Shown piece after piece: positions 6,813-15,334 of a DNA stretch of 23,090 nt. Both the position numbers and the translations under genes were made by a program. This stretch comes from Acholeplasmataceae bacterium (lineage in GTDB: Bacteria > Bacillota > Negativicutes > Acidaminococcales > Acidaminococcaceae): assembly GCA_012719555.1 (NCBI GenBank), contig JAAYAE010000222.1, positions 1 through 23,090 of the forward strand. The letters are read 5' to 3'. The stretch's first letter is position 1, and every line of letters starts with the position of its first letter. The notes beneath the pieces are model-generated. The model was not told the origin of the DNA. It was given only the letters and a program-made list of their open reading frames with translations, and ran no database searches.

Positions 6813-7706
6813 ATGAATAAAAGAAAGTCAATAACAATCATAGGAGCAATTATATTACTGCTATTAATGGGATTAGTAGTTGACAGTAGAGCTAGATTTC
6901 CTATGGTTAATCGAATAATAATTACGGTCATGAGTCCGGTTACTTATGTAGTTACAGCAATAGCCGATGGGGTGCATAATACCACCGGTTATTTTGCATC
7001 ACTTTCAAACTTGAAAGCTGAAAATGAAAAATTGCAAAAAGAAATTAATACTTTACGTCAAGATAACATAGATCTTATAGCTATGAAGGCTGAAAATGAA
7101 AGACTTAGTCAATTACTGAATTTTAAGGAACATCATCCACAGCTTAAATTTCAACCAGCCAAAGTTATTGGCAGAGATATTGGAGATTTAAAAGATACTA
7201 TTCTAATAAATCAAGGTTCCAATGTTGGTTTGAAGCTAAATATGTCAGTAGTAACAGGGGCCGGACTAGTGGGTATAGTTGACAGTGTTTATCCGAATGC
7301 CTCTAGAATACTGCTTATAAATAGCCCTCGCAGTAAAATTGGCGGGATGAATTTGCGAGGTGACTCACGTGTGGCAGGAATTGTGGGAGGCGTAGCCGGT
7401 CAAGATGCTTCTTTGGAAATGAATAATATGGCTAGGGACGCTGATTTACTGCCGGGAGATACGGTTGTTACTTCAGGGTATAGTGGTCATCATCCTGCAG
7501 GACTTATTATAGGGACTATTGAGGAAGTACAAAAAGACGATGGGGGTTTGACTAAAGTAGCTACTATTACTCCTAGTGTAGATTTTTCGCGCTTAGAGGA
7601 AGTTATGGTTGTCACTAATTATGATGATTTTTCAGGGTTGTTACAAGACAGCAACAGCAAAGTTGATGTGAAAAAGAAAATCATCAAAGGAGGAGCGGTT
7701 CAATGA
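6813..7706 (+). CDS. mreC: Rod shape-determining protein MreC
   Basis: A 297-residue bitopic protein. A short basic N-terminus is followed by one membrane helix (about residues 7-23). A coiled coil comes next, about residues 64-103, with repeated Leu/Lys/Glu heptads (LKAENEKLQKEINTL, MKAENERLSQLLNF). The beta-rich extracytoplasmic domain contains GSNVGLKLNMSVV and GLVGIVDSVYPNASRILLI. MreC links MreB inside the cell to PBP2 outside it. The start follows AGGGGAT. The gene ends in an ATGA overlap with mreD, which implies translational coupling. Confidence 0.95.
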   Translation: MNKRKSITIIGAIILLLLMGLVVDSRARFPMVNRIIITVMSPVTYVVTAIADGVHNTTGYFASLSNLKAENEKLQKEINTLRQDNIDLIAMKAENERLSQLLNFKEHHPQLKFQPAKVIGRDIGDLKDTILINQGSNVGLKLNMSVVTGAGLVGIVDSVYPNASRILLINSPRSKIGGMNLRGDSRVAGIVGGVAGQDASLEMNNMARDADLLPGDTVVTSGYSGHHPAGLIIGTIEEVQKDDGGLTKVATITPSVDFSRLEEVMVVTNYDDFSGLLQDSNSKVDVKKKIIKGGAVQ

Positions 7707-8209
7707 GATTATTAATTTGGCCGTTTCTAGTTATATTTTTACTTGGGTTACAAAGCACCTGGTTTAAGCTTTTTAATAGTGCCCAGGCACCAGATCTGTT
7801 GCTATTATTTGTACTATTATATTCTCTAGACGCAGGAGAAAAGCATGGGGCTATCTGCGGATTTTGTGTGGGAGCAATACAAGATGTTTTAACGTTTTCA
7901 CTTTTTGGGTTCCATATTATTACTCGTTGTTTGGTGGGATTAGTCGTTGGAGCCTCTCGTGGTAGTGTTTTTAAAGATAGACCCATAACATTTGTAATGT
8001 TAGTGGGTCTTACCAGTATAGTCATTAAGGTGGTTTATACTGTTGTTTTGATGGTATTTAACTGGGAAATTTTCAATGTTTCCACGTTGCTTGTTAATTC
8101 CGGTAAATATTTATTATGGAATTTGGTTTGTGCACTGCCGGTTTGGTTTATTTACAATATAGCAAAAGAATGGCTGTGGCAAAAAGAAAATCCATATTAT
8201 CATTTGTAA
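7703..8209 (+). CDS. mreD: Rod shape-determining protein MreD
   Basis: A 168-residue, very hydrophobic protein with about five membrane segments, matching the normal MreD size. The start MRLLIWPFLVIFLLGLQSTW and the internal APDLLLLFVLLYSLDAGEKHGAICGFCVGAIQDVL are typical of the family (AQAPDLLL and G-x-x-x-G-x-x-QD). MreD is the membrane partner of MreC in the elongation complex. It overlaps mreC by 4 bases (ATGA) and has an AAAGGAGG ribosome site within the mreC end. Confidence 0.92.
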   Translation: MRLLIWPFLVIFLLGLQSTWFKLFNSAQAPDLLLLFVLLYSLDAGEKHGAICGFCVGAIQDVLTFSLFGFHIITRCLVGLVVGASRGSVFKDRPITFVMLVGLTSIVIKVVYTVVLMVFNWEIFNVSTLLVNSGKYLLWNLVCALPVWFIYNIAKEWLWQKENPYYHL

Positions 8210-8305
8210 TATAGGCGGGTTTTACCGGTATTATAATAAAATTTTCAATAAAAGAGTCATTAAAATATAGAAATAATATATAGATTTGTGAAGGGAGGCT
8301 GCATT

Positions 8306-10084
8306 TTGCTTAATAAGACATTTGCATATCGTTTAGAAATCATGATGTTTGCAGTAATTGCTATTATTATGATTCTTATTGGCAGAATGGCTTACTTACA
8401 AATATATAGGGGTGCTTACTATGACAGACAGTCTGAAGGGAATCGCACTCGTTATACAACCATTTTGGCTCCGCGTGGAATTATCTATGATTCTAACGGA
8501 GAAGAGCTAGTTAATAATAAGCCTGGGTTTATGATTTCCCTCATGAGAAGAGGAGAATCTTACAAGCCGGAAGTCATCGAGCGATTATCGGTGATTTTAA
8601 AAATACCAGAGTCTAAAATTAGAGAAATAATAGATAAAAGTAAGGATAATTATGAGCCTGTGCGTTTAATGCGTAATGCCTCACCTGAAATTGTTACAAA
8701 AATAGAGGAAAACTTGCGTGACTTGCCGGGAGTAATGTTGGAGGTTCAACCGGTTAGAAATTACGTTAACAAAAATTTGGCCGTCCAAACCTTGGGTTAT
8801 GTTGGAGAAATTAGTGAATATGAAATTGATAATGGCCTTTATAAGGGGTTGAAGGCTGGTAGTATTATTGGTAAATTTGGGTTAGAGCGTTTTTATGATA
8901 ATTTTTTGCGTGGGACGGATGGGAGTTATCGTGAAGAAGTTGATGTAAACGGCAGGGTAGTAAAAATAATGGACAAAGTAGATCCTAAGCCCGGCCATGG
9001 GCTAGTGCTTACTATTGATGCTAAAATGCAAAGAGTGGCTGAAGCCGCTGTTGATAAACAGTTACAAAGTTTAGGTGCCAGGGCCTGTGCTGTTGTTGCT
9101 ATGGATCCTTATACAGGAGAGATAAAAGCGTTGGTTTCTAGACCGGATTTTGACCCCAACTGGTTTGTTAATGGTATTTCAGAAAAACATTGGCAGGCAA
9201 TTAACAACGATTCTTTTGATCCGATGACCGATAAAGCAATTGCTGGACAATACCCACCCGGGTCTACTTTCAAAATTGTTACAGGTTCTGCAGCATTAGA
9301 AGAGAAAAAGGTTACACCGGAGGAACTGATTTTTGACTCAGGAAGGCACAAGCTAATTGATATGCGTAATGCTAACGGTGAAGCGTTGGGATGGATAGAT
9401 TTTAAAAAAGCCTTATCTGCCTCTGACAATGTTTACTTTTATGAAATGGGCAATCGGTTAGGTATTGACTTATTGGACAAATATGCAGCCAAGTTTGGAT
9501 TTGGAGCTAAAACAGGTATTGATCTTGATGGTGAAGCAGATGGACTTATTGCTAATCCTAAATATAAGATGAAGGTCTTTGATGAAGACTGGTTTTTAGG
9601 TGATACCTTTAATGCCGCAATTGGTCAGGGATTTAACTTGGCGACTCCTATTCAGGTAGCGACTATGCTTAGTGCTGTGGCTACTGATGGTAAGCGCTTT
9701 GAACCACATTTGGTTAAAAAAATTTTAAATGATGATGGGAGTGTATTTAAAACTTTCAAACCGAAACTCCTGGGCAGTTTACCTGTGTCGCGCGAAAATT
9801 TGACCTTAATTCAAGACGGGTTGAAGGCTGTAACCCAAGAAGGTGGTACAGCTGCTGATTTAGGAACACTGCCGGTATCTGTAGCAGGTAAGACCGGTAC
9901 GGCAGAAAATCCTCATGGAAGAGACCATGGTTGGTTTATTGCCTATGCACCGGCTGACAAGCCAACTTTAGTAGTAATATGCATAGTTGAGCAAGGTGGT
10001 TATGGTTCTGTAGCGTCTGTTCCTATAGTAAAAAGCATCTTAGAGTATGCTTTTGGGCAAAGCACACAAAAGCAAGGAGGGTAA
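8306..10084 (+). CDS. mrdA: Penicillin-binding protein 2 (elongation transpeptidase)
   Basis: A 592-residue class B PBP that cross-links peptidoglycan during cell elongation with RodA. The N-terminal anchor is at about residues 8-30, and the pedestal/dimerisation domain has the PRGIIYDSNG motif. The transpeptidase motifs are S320-T-F-K323 (catalytic serine and lysine), S373-D-N375 and K529-T-G531. The start is set at TTG 8306 because GGGAGG at 8293-8298 lies 7 bases before it. The in-frame GTG at 8288 would overlap that ribosome site. It follows mreD after a 96-base gap and precedes rodA by 3 bases. Confidence 0.95.
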   Translation: MLNKTFAYRLEIMMFAVIAIIMILIGRMAYLQIYRGAYYDRQSEGNRTRYTTILAPRGIIYDSNGEELVNNKPGFMISLMRRGESYKPEVIERLSVILKIPESKIREIIDKSKDNYEPVRLMRNASPEIVTKIEENLRDLPGVMLEVQPVRNYVNKNLAVQTLGYVGEISEYEIDNGLYKGLKAGSIIGKFGLERFYDNFLRGTDGSYREEVDVNGRVVKIMDKVDPKPGHGLVLTIDAKMQRVAEAAVDKQLQSLGARACAVVAMDPYTGEIKALVSRPDFDPNWFVNGISEKHWQAINNDSFDPMTDKAIAGQYPPGSTFKIVTGSAALEEKKVTPEELIFDSGRHKLIDMRNANGEALGWIDFKKALSASDNVYFYEMGNRLGIDLLDKYAAKFGFGAKTGIDLDGEADGLIANPKYKMKVFDEDWFLGDTFNAAIGQGFNLATPIQVATMLSAVATDGKRFEPHLVKKILNDDGSVFKTFKPKLLGSLPVSRENLTLIQDGLKAVTQEGGTAADLGTLPVSVAGKTGTAENPHGRDHGWFIAYAPADKPTLVVICIVEQGGYGSVASVPIVKSILEYAFGQSTQKQGG

Positions 10085-10087
10085 GAC

Positions 10088-11197
10088 ATGCTTGACAAAA
10101 AAATAGTAAACAATTTAGATTATGTTTTACTCTTTGGAGTATTCTTACTTACGGGTATAGGCATTATGCTTATTGGCAGTGCTACTCATGCCAATGTAGA
10201 TTCTCCGAACAGATATTATTATGTTTTTAGACAGGCTTTGTTCGCTTTTGTAAATATATGCATTGGTTATTATTTGTTGCATTTTGATTATCGCATGTTG
10301 AAGGATTTAGCTAAACCAATGTACGTGTTAAATATAATAATGCTCTTAGCTGTTATGTTTTTTGGCCGCACAGTTCTGGGAGCTCAACGCTGGATTCAGC
10401 TAGGCCCTTTTAGTATACAACCAAGTGAGTTTGCGAAAGCCATTATGATTATAGCGTTGGCGGCTTACGTGGATAAGAGGGTTAATACTTTAGATAATCT
10501 TCGTGGGTGGATACCTGTTTTCGCTTATGTATTCGTACCCTTTATTTTAGTAATGAAGCAGCCGGATTTAGGCACATCACTAGTCTTTCTGGCTATTTTG
10601 CTAGGTATTATGATCATTTGCGGATTTAAGAAAAAATATTTTTTGGCTATGGGCTTTGGTGTACTTGCGGCAGCACCTTTGTTATGGGGCGTGTTGCATG
10701 AATATCAGCGCAACCGTATTCGAGTGTTTTTAGACCCTGGACTTGAACCATATGGAAGTGGCTATCACGTTATTCAATCAATGATTGCTATTGGGTCAGG
10801 ACTTTTAACCGGTAAAGGATTATTTGCTGGTACTCAGAGTCAGTTGAATTTTTTACCGGAAAATCATACGGATTTTATTTTTGCCGTTGCTGGTGAGGAA
10901 TTTGGCTTTATTGGCGTCACGATAATTTTATTATTGTATTTGTTAATTATCTACCGTGGGTTCAGTATTGCTATGAATGCTACTGATAACTTTGGCTGTC
11001 TTTTGGCAACGGGTATCGTTGCTATGTTTACTTTTCATGTTTTGGTTAATGTGGGTATGACTTCAGGTATTATGCCTGTAACAGGTGTTCCGCTTCCCTT
11101 CATGAGTTACGGTGTTAGCTCGCTAACCACAAATATGCTTATGATTACATTATTATTAAATATCGACCTGCATCCCCAAAGATTAAGATTTCATTAA
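10088..11197 (+). CDS. rodA: Peptidoglycan glycosyltransferase RodA
   Basis: A 369-residue SEDS-family protein with about ten membrane helices. It polymerises lipid II into glycan strands with PBP2. The SEDS motifs are visible: GAQRWIQLGPFSIQPSEFAK (about residues 98-117), KQPDLGTSLVF, the extracytoplasmic loop LPENHTDFIFAVAGEEFGFIG with the catalytic aspartate region, and the C-terminal TGVPLPFMSYGVSS. ATG 10088 has a strong CAAGGAGGG site located within the end of the PBP2 gene. It closes the elongation cluster. Confidence 0.96.
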   Translation: MLDKKIVNNLDYVLLFGVFLLTGIGIMLIGSATHANVDSPNRYYYVFRQALFAFVNICIGYYLLHFDYRMLKDLAKPMYVLNIIMLLAVMFFGRTVLGAQRWIQLGPFSIQPSEFAKAIMIIALAAYVDKRVNTLDNLRGWIPVFAYVFVPFILVMKQPDLGTSLVFLAILLGIMIICGFKKKYFLAMGFGVLAAAPLLWGVLHEYQRNRIRVFLDPGLEPYGSGYHVIQSMIAIGSGLLTGKGLFAGTQSQLNFLPENHTDFIFAVAGEEFGFIGVTIILLLYLLIIYRGFSIAMNATDNFGCLLATGIVAMFTFHVLVNVGMTSGIMPVTGVPLPFMSYGVSSLTTNMLMITLLLNIDLHPQRLRFH

Positions 11198-11206
11198 GGA
11201 GTTTAT

Positions 11207-11242
11207 ATGAGAAAAGAAATGTCTCTTGAAATATTGAGCTAG
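11207..11242 (+). other. Original start of the radical SAM gene, interrupted by TAG
   Basis: ATG 11207 lies 6 bases after an AAGGAG site (11195-11200), the only good ribosome site in front of the radical SAM gene. It opens the frame MRKEMSLEILS, then TAG at 11240-11242, then VENPARYTG leading without another stop into the ATG at 11270 and the full radical SAM protein. Family members typically begin with an ILPxVEKPARYxG-like segment, so the TAG replaces one residue (commonly lysine, by family memory) of a conserved N-terminus. Confidence 0.75.
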
Positions 11243-11269
11243 GTAGAAAACCCGGCACGTTATACAGGT

Positions 11270-13087
11270 ATGGAATTTGGCAGTATTATTAAAACTGCAG
11301 AGGAAACGAAAGTTTCTATTGCTTTAGCTTTTCCGGATGTTTACGAAGTAGGTATGAGTTACCTAGGATTTAAAATACTCTACCATATACTAAATGCCCA
11401 ACCGGGAGTGGCGGCAGAACGTACTTATGCGCCTTGGGTAGATATGGAAGCGAAGATGCGGGAAAATTCTTTGCCACTAACATCATTGGAAACAATGAAA
11501 GCCCTAAATAAATTTGATTTTGTGGGCTTTACTTTGCAATATGAGCTTTCCTATTCCAATATTTTAAACATGTTGGATTTGGGGGGCATAACAATGCTGG
11601 CGACAGAACGCACAGAAGATGATCCTTTAGTTATTGCAGGAGGTCCTTGTGTTTTCAATCCGGAACCTTTAGCTGATTTTATTGACTTCTTTATTGTTGG
11701 AGAGGGCGAAGAGGTCATGGTGGAGGTTATGGACCTCTACAAAAAGTGGAAAAACGAGGGCAAACCAGGAGGTCGGAAAGAGTTCTTGGAAAGGGTGGTT
11801 CAAATTCCAGGAATTTATGTACCAAGTTTTTATAAGGTCGATTATTTGGAAAAAGAAACGCAGGGGATTCCGGCCGGTTGTGTGAAGAGTGTAACAACTG
11901 TTAACAGTTTGGCGCCTACTGCTGTGCAAAAAAGAATAATAAATGATTTAAACACTATAGATTATCCGACTAAACCTATTGTTCCATACGGAGAAATAGT
12001 TCATGATCGTATTATGTTGGAAATTTTCCGTGGTTGTTCTCGTGGTTGTCGTTTTTGTCATGCAGGTATGGTTTATCGGCCCGTGAGGGAACGCAAACCT
12101 GAGGTGTTGAAAAAATTAGCCAGACAATTAGTAGACAATACCGGTTATAATGAAATGTCCTTAGTATCTCTTAGTACAGCAGATTATTCCTGCTTAGAAC
12201 CATTAATTCATGATCTTATAAATGAATTTAAAGAGGAGAAGGTTAGCGTGTCGTTGCCTTCTCTACGTATAGATAGTTTTTCCGTGGGGCTTGCTAAGGA
12301 AGTTCAGGCTGTGCGCAAAAGCGGTTTAACCTTTGCTCCTGAAGCAGGAAGCCAACATATGCGGGATGTTATAAACAAAGGCGTAACTAAAGAGGATTTA
12401 ATGAATGCTGTGGGAGCAGCCTTTGAAAATGGTTGGTCTCAAGTAAAATTGTATTTTATGCTCGGCCTGCCGGGCGAAACTGATGAAGATATTTTGGCCA
12501 TTGCCGAACTAGCTAAAGCGGTGCAGGGTAAATATAAAGAGGTAACAGGTAAAGGTGGCGCAAAAGTTACTGTTAGTGTTGCTTCCTTTGTTCCCAAACC
12601 TTATACACCATTCCAATGGGTGGGACAAAATCGTCTTGAGGAAATAAATCGCAAACAAATGCTTTTGAAAGATGCTTTGAAAATAAAGAACATCACTTAC
12701 CAATATCATGATTCTATAACAAGCGTTATTGAAGGTGTTTTCGCTCGTGGAGATCGCAGATTGGGTAAAGCCTTGTATTTGGCTTGGCAGCGTGGAGCTA
12801 AGTTTGATGGTTGGAGTGAACATTTTTCCTATGATAGGTGGGTACAAGCTATAAGTGATGCCGGGTTGGATAAAGATTTTTATGCTACACGGGAAAGGGC
12901 AGAAGCGGAAGTGTTTCCTTGGGAACATATTCAGCCGGGAGTATCTAGACAATTTTTGTGGAATGAATACGAAAAATCAAAAACTGGTACGCTGACAGAT
13001 GATTGCCGCCATGGGGATTGCACAGGTTGTGGCGTGTGCCCCGCCTTAGATGCCAAAATAATAGATTGGAAGAGTAGTGTCTTATGA
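11270..13087 (+). CDS. TIGR03960-type B12-binding-domain radical SAM protein (N-terminus cut by TAG)
   Basis: A 605-residue protein from ATG 11270. The first 180 or so residues resemble a cobalamin-binding-like fold (FPDVYEVGMSYLGFKILYH, GFTLQYELSYSNILNML, VIAGGPCVFNPEPLADF). The radical SAM core has the cluster motif C256-SRG-C260-RF-C263, later TFAPEAGSQ and KLYFMLGLPGETDED. The C-terminal tail carries a second Cys group (DCRHGDCTGCGVC) that could bind another Fe-S cluster. The reaction is unknown. It is paired with a DUF2344 gene by an ATGA-type overlap, as in many Firmicutes. No usable ribosome site precedes ATG 11270; the real start appears to be 11207, separated from it by the in-frame TAG at 11240. 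Reinitiation at 11270 would lose only 21 residues. Confidence 0.85.
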   Translation: MEFGSIIKTAEETKVSIALAFPDVYEVGMSYLGFKILYHILNAQPGVAAERTYAPWVDMEAKMRENSLPLTSLETMKALNKFDFVGFTLQYELSYSNILNMLDLGGITMLATERTEDDPLVIAGGPCVFNPEPLADFIDFFIVGEGEEVMVEVMDLYKKWKNEGKPGGRKEFLERVVQIPGIYVPSFYKVDYLEKETQGIPAGCVKSVTTVNSLAPTAVQKRIINDLNTIDYPTKPIVPYGEIVHDRIMLEIFRGCSRGCRFCHAGMVYRPVRERKPEVLKKLARQLVDNTGYNEMSLVSLSTADYSCLEPLIHDLINEFKEEKVSVSLPSLRIDSFSVGLAKEVQAVRKSGLTFAPEAGSQHMRDVINKGVTKEDLMNAVGAAFENGWSQVKLYFMLGLPGETDEDILAIAELAKAVQGKYKEVTGKGGAKVTVSVASFVPKPYTPFQWVGQNRLEEINRKQMLLKDALKIKNITYQYHDSITSVIEGVFARGDRRLGKALYLAWQRGAKFDGWSEHFSYDRWVQAISDAGLDKDFYATRERAEAEVFPWEHIQPGVSRQFLWNEYEKSKTGTLTDDCRHGDCTGCGVCPALDAKIIDWKSSVL

Positions 13088-13773
13088 AATTACGCATGCA
13101 AATAACAAAAGAAGCGGGGATACGTTTTGTTTCCCATTTGGAATATACTCGCACAATTGAACGTGCTATAAGAAGAGCGAAATTGCCAGTGGCTTATTCT
13201 GAGGGCTTTAATCCTCATATAAAATTTTCGTTGGCATCTGCGTTAGGGGTAGGGATTACTAGCCAGGCAGAATTCGTAGAAATAGAACTGGCAAAAGAAA
13301 TTGATATTACAGTTGCCGTGGAAAAATTGACAGAAGCTTTACCCATGGGAATTCATATCAAAGCTGCTGATGTTGTTGGTAGTAAAACGCCAAAACTCAT
13401 GGCTATTGCTAGCGGTGCTGATTATTATGTGCGGATTCCTTGCTTTGGAGATTGCCTAGAGCAATTGCAAAGATTTAATAGCGCGGAATCTGTGCTATTT
13501 CAAAAACCTATTCCTAAGGGACGTGGAAAAACAAAGGAAATCCAAGTGAAGGATTTTATCAAAAAAGTCGAGTACGACTATAGTAATAAGGAATTAGAGT
13601 TAAGATTTGCTTGTAAAATAACCACAACCGGTAGTATGAAAGCTACGGAGTTATTAAAAATATTGCGGGACCAATTTTCTGTGCCACTTATATTAGAACA
13701 AGCTGATATTCAGAGGACAGATTTATATGCTGTTAATGATAAGGGAAGAAAAAAAATGCTTATAGGGAATTGA
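13084..13773 (+). CDS. DUF2344 (TIGR03936) protein, partner of the radical SAM protein
   Basis: A 229-residue soluble protein starting MKLRMQITKEAGIRFVSHLE. Family blocks RTIERAIRRAKLPVAYSEGFNPH (residues 24-46) and KFSLASALGVGITSQAEFVEIEL identify the DUF2344/TIGR03936 family. In other genomes the domain may be fused to the C-terminus of the same radical SAM protein, so a joint role in a modification is likely but unproven. Its ATG overlaps the radical SAM stop (ATGA), implying coupled translation. RNase G follows after 130 bases. Confidence 0.85.
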   Translation: MKLRMQITKEAGIRFVSHLEYTRTIERAIRRAKLPVAYSEGFNPHIKFSLASALGVGITSQAEFVEIELAKEIDITVAVEKLTEALPMGIHIKAADVVGSKTPKLMAIASGADYYVRIPCFGDCLEQLQRFNSAESVLFQKPIPKGRGKTKEIQVKDFIKKVEYDYSNKELELRFACKITTTGSMKATELLKILRDQFSVPLILEQADIQRTDLYAVNDKGRKKMLIGN

Positions 13774-13903
13774 AATATTGTTAGAAGTCGAATGGCACTA
13801 AGTACAATTGCAATGTCTAGAAAGTTATTTTTATCTTGTTTAGTACTAACCTTTATATTGCCGCAGTCACTTATAATGTTTCACTAAGGGAGTGTGAATT
13901 GCC

Positions 13904-15304
13904 ATGACTACTATTATTGTAAGTGTAAAACCTGAAGAAACCCGCATGGGTGTGGTTGCTAATCATAGATTGTGTGAATATGTCGTGGAACGCAATAGTG
14001 AGCAACATTTAGTCAGCAGTATATTTAAAGGCAAAGTTAATAATGTAGTGCCGGGGATTCAAGCCGCTTTTGTTGACATTGGTAAAGATAAAAACGCCTT
14101 TTTATATATGGAAAAAGGAGAAAAACTAACAGAAGGTCAATCCATTTTAGTGCAAGTTGTAAAGGATGCAAGAGGTACAAAGGGACCGGCGGTGACAAGA
14201 GAAATTACGATACCTGGCCGTTATGTAGTTTTACAACCATTTCGCGATAACGTAAGTCTTTCCAAAAAAATTACCGGAAAAAGCGAGCGTAATAGACTAC
14301 GGACTATTATGGAGACAAATAAGCCTGAAGGAATGGGGTTTGTTGTACGTACTGCGGCAGAAGGTATGGGAGAAAAAGAGCTTTTGTCAGATATGCACGC
14401 TTTAATTAGCGATTGGCAGGTTATTTCTGTTAGAGGACAACGAGGAAAGGCTCCATTACTACTTTATCGAGAACTTGACTTATCTGTGCGCATTGTAAGA
14501 GACTATGTTAGTGATGCAGTAACTAAGATTATTATTGATGATGAAACAGTTTGCAAACGTGTGCAAGAATTAGTGGATAAAATGGATAATCTTGATGCAG
14601 ACGTAGTGTTTTATGATGGGAACACTGATGTTTTTAGCAAATTCAAACTTAATAAGCAAATAGAAGGTATCTCAGACCGTCAAGTTTGGTTGGAGTGCGG
14701 CGGTTATTTAGTTTTTGATTATACGGAAGCAATGACTGTTGTAGATGTTAACAGCGGCAAATACAGCGGGCAGGAAACACTTGAAGAAACAATTATGGAA
14801 ATAAATCGTCAAGCTGCAGTGGAGATTGCACGACAATTGCGTTTACGCGTTATAGGTTGTATTGTAGTTGTAGATTTTATTGACATGCATACAACAGAAC
14901 ACCAAGAAGAAATTTTAAGTATTTTGCGGAATACACTTTCAGATGATAAAATGGAACCTAAAGTGCAGGATATAACTAAATTGAATTTAGTTGAAATCAC
15001 GCGAAAAAAAGCTAGGCAAAATTTGTCAACAATACTTTACAGTGATTGTCCAACTTGTCAGGGGAGTGGACGCGTACAGTCCCCTGAAACTATTGGGGTA
15101 GAAATCAGGCGACGTTTGAGAAGTTTTATGCAGGAAGGTAATATTAGTAAAAATTTATTGCTGTCAGTGCATCCTCTTGTAGCAAAATGGTTAATCTCTA
15201 CCAACATAAAAGATATGGAAAAAGAATTTTCCTGTGCTATTAAGGTGGAAAGTGATGCTTCCTTACACATAGAAGCATTTGCTATTTTGGATAATGGTCG
15301 TTAG
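13904..15304 (+). CDS. rng: Ribonuclease G (RNase E/G family)
   Basis: A 466-residue endoribonuclease for rRNA maturation and mRNA decay. The N-terminal S1 domain (about residues 38-118) contains SIFKGKVNNVVPGIQAAFVDIG. Next come the 5'-sensor/RNase H-like region and the DNase I-like catalytic region with the Mg-binding aspartates D281 (VVDVNSGK) and D324 (VVVDFIDM). The zinc-link CPTC is at residues 382-385, followed by QGSGRV. ATG 13904 lies about 11 bases after AAGGGAG. It lacks the long C-terminal scaffold of RNase E, so RNase G is the better name. It ends in TAG and is in the same frame as the next gene. Confidence 0.93.
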   Translation: MTTIIVSVKPEETRMGVVANHRLCEYVVERNSEQHLVSSIFKGKVNNVVPGIQAAFVDIGKDKNAFLYMEKGEKLTEGQSILVQVVKDARGTKGPAVTREITIPGRYVVLQPFRDNVSLSKKITGKSERNRLRTIMETNKPEGMGFVVRTAAEGMGEKELLSDMHALISDWQVISVRGQRGKAPLLLYRELDLSVRIVRDYVSDAVTKIIIDDETVCKRVQELVDKMDNLDADVVFYDGNTDVFSKFKLNKQIEGISDRQVWLECGGYLVFDYTEAMTVVDVNSGKYSGQETLEETIMEINRQAAVEIARQLRLRVIGCIVVVDFIDMHTTEHQEEILSILRNTLSDDKMEPKVQDITKLNLVEITRKKARQNLSTILYSDCPTCQGSGRVQSPETIGVEIRRRLRSFMQEGNISKNLLLSVHPLVAKWLISTNIKDMEKEFSCAIKVESDASLHIEAFAILDNGR

Positions 15305-15334
15305 ATAAAATTTTCTATAAAAGAGGTGATCACT

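Noticed and set aside
8210..8305. Possible promoter (TATAAT at 8232-8237) between mreD and the PBP2 gene
   Set aside because: No -35 at the correct spacing and no TG extension; the sequence is very A/T-rich, so a chance match is likely. Nothing else is seen in this gap.
8288..8305. GTG at 8288 as the start of PBP2
   Set aside because: The ribosome site AAGGGAGG would then lie inside the coding sequence; TTG 8306 has the right spacing.
13792..13887. A 31-codon ORF with a hydrophobic, signal-like stretch in the gap before RNase G
   Set aside because: No convincing ribosome site, and an A/T-rich 130-base gap easily yields such an ORF. The gap also holds a TATAAT at 13872-13877 without a matching -35, so a promoter there is only possible.
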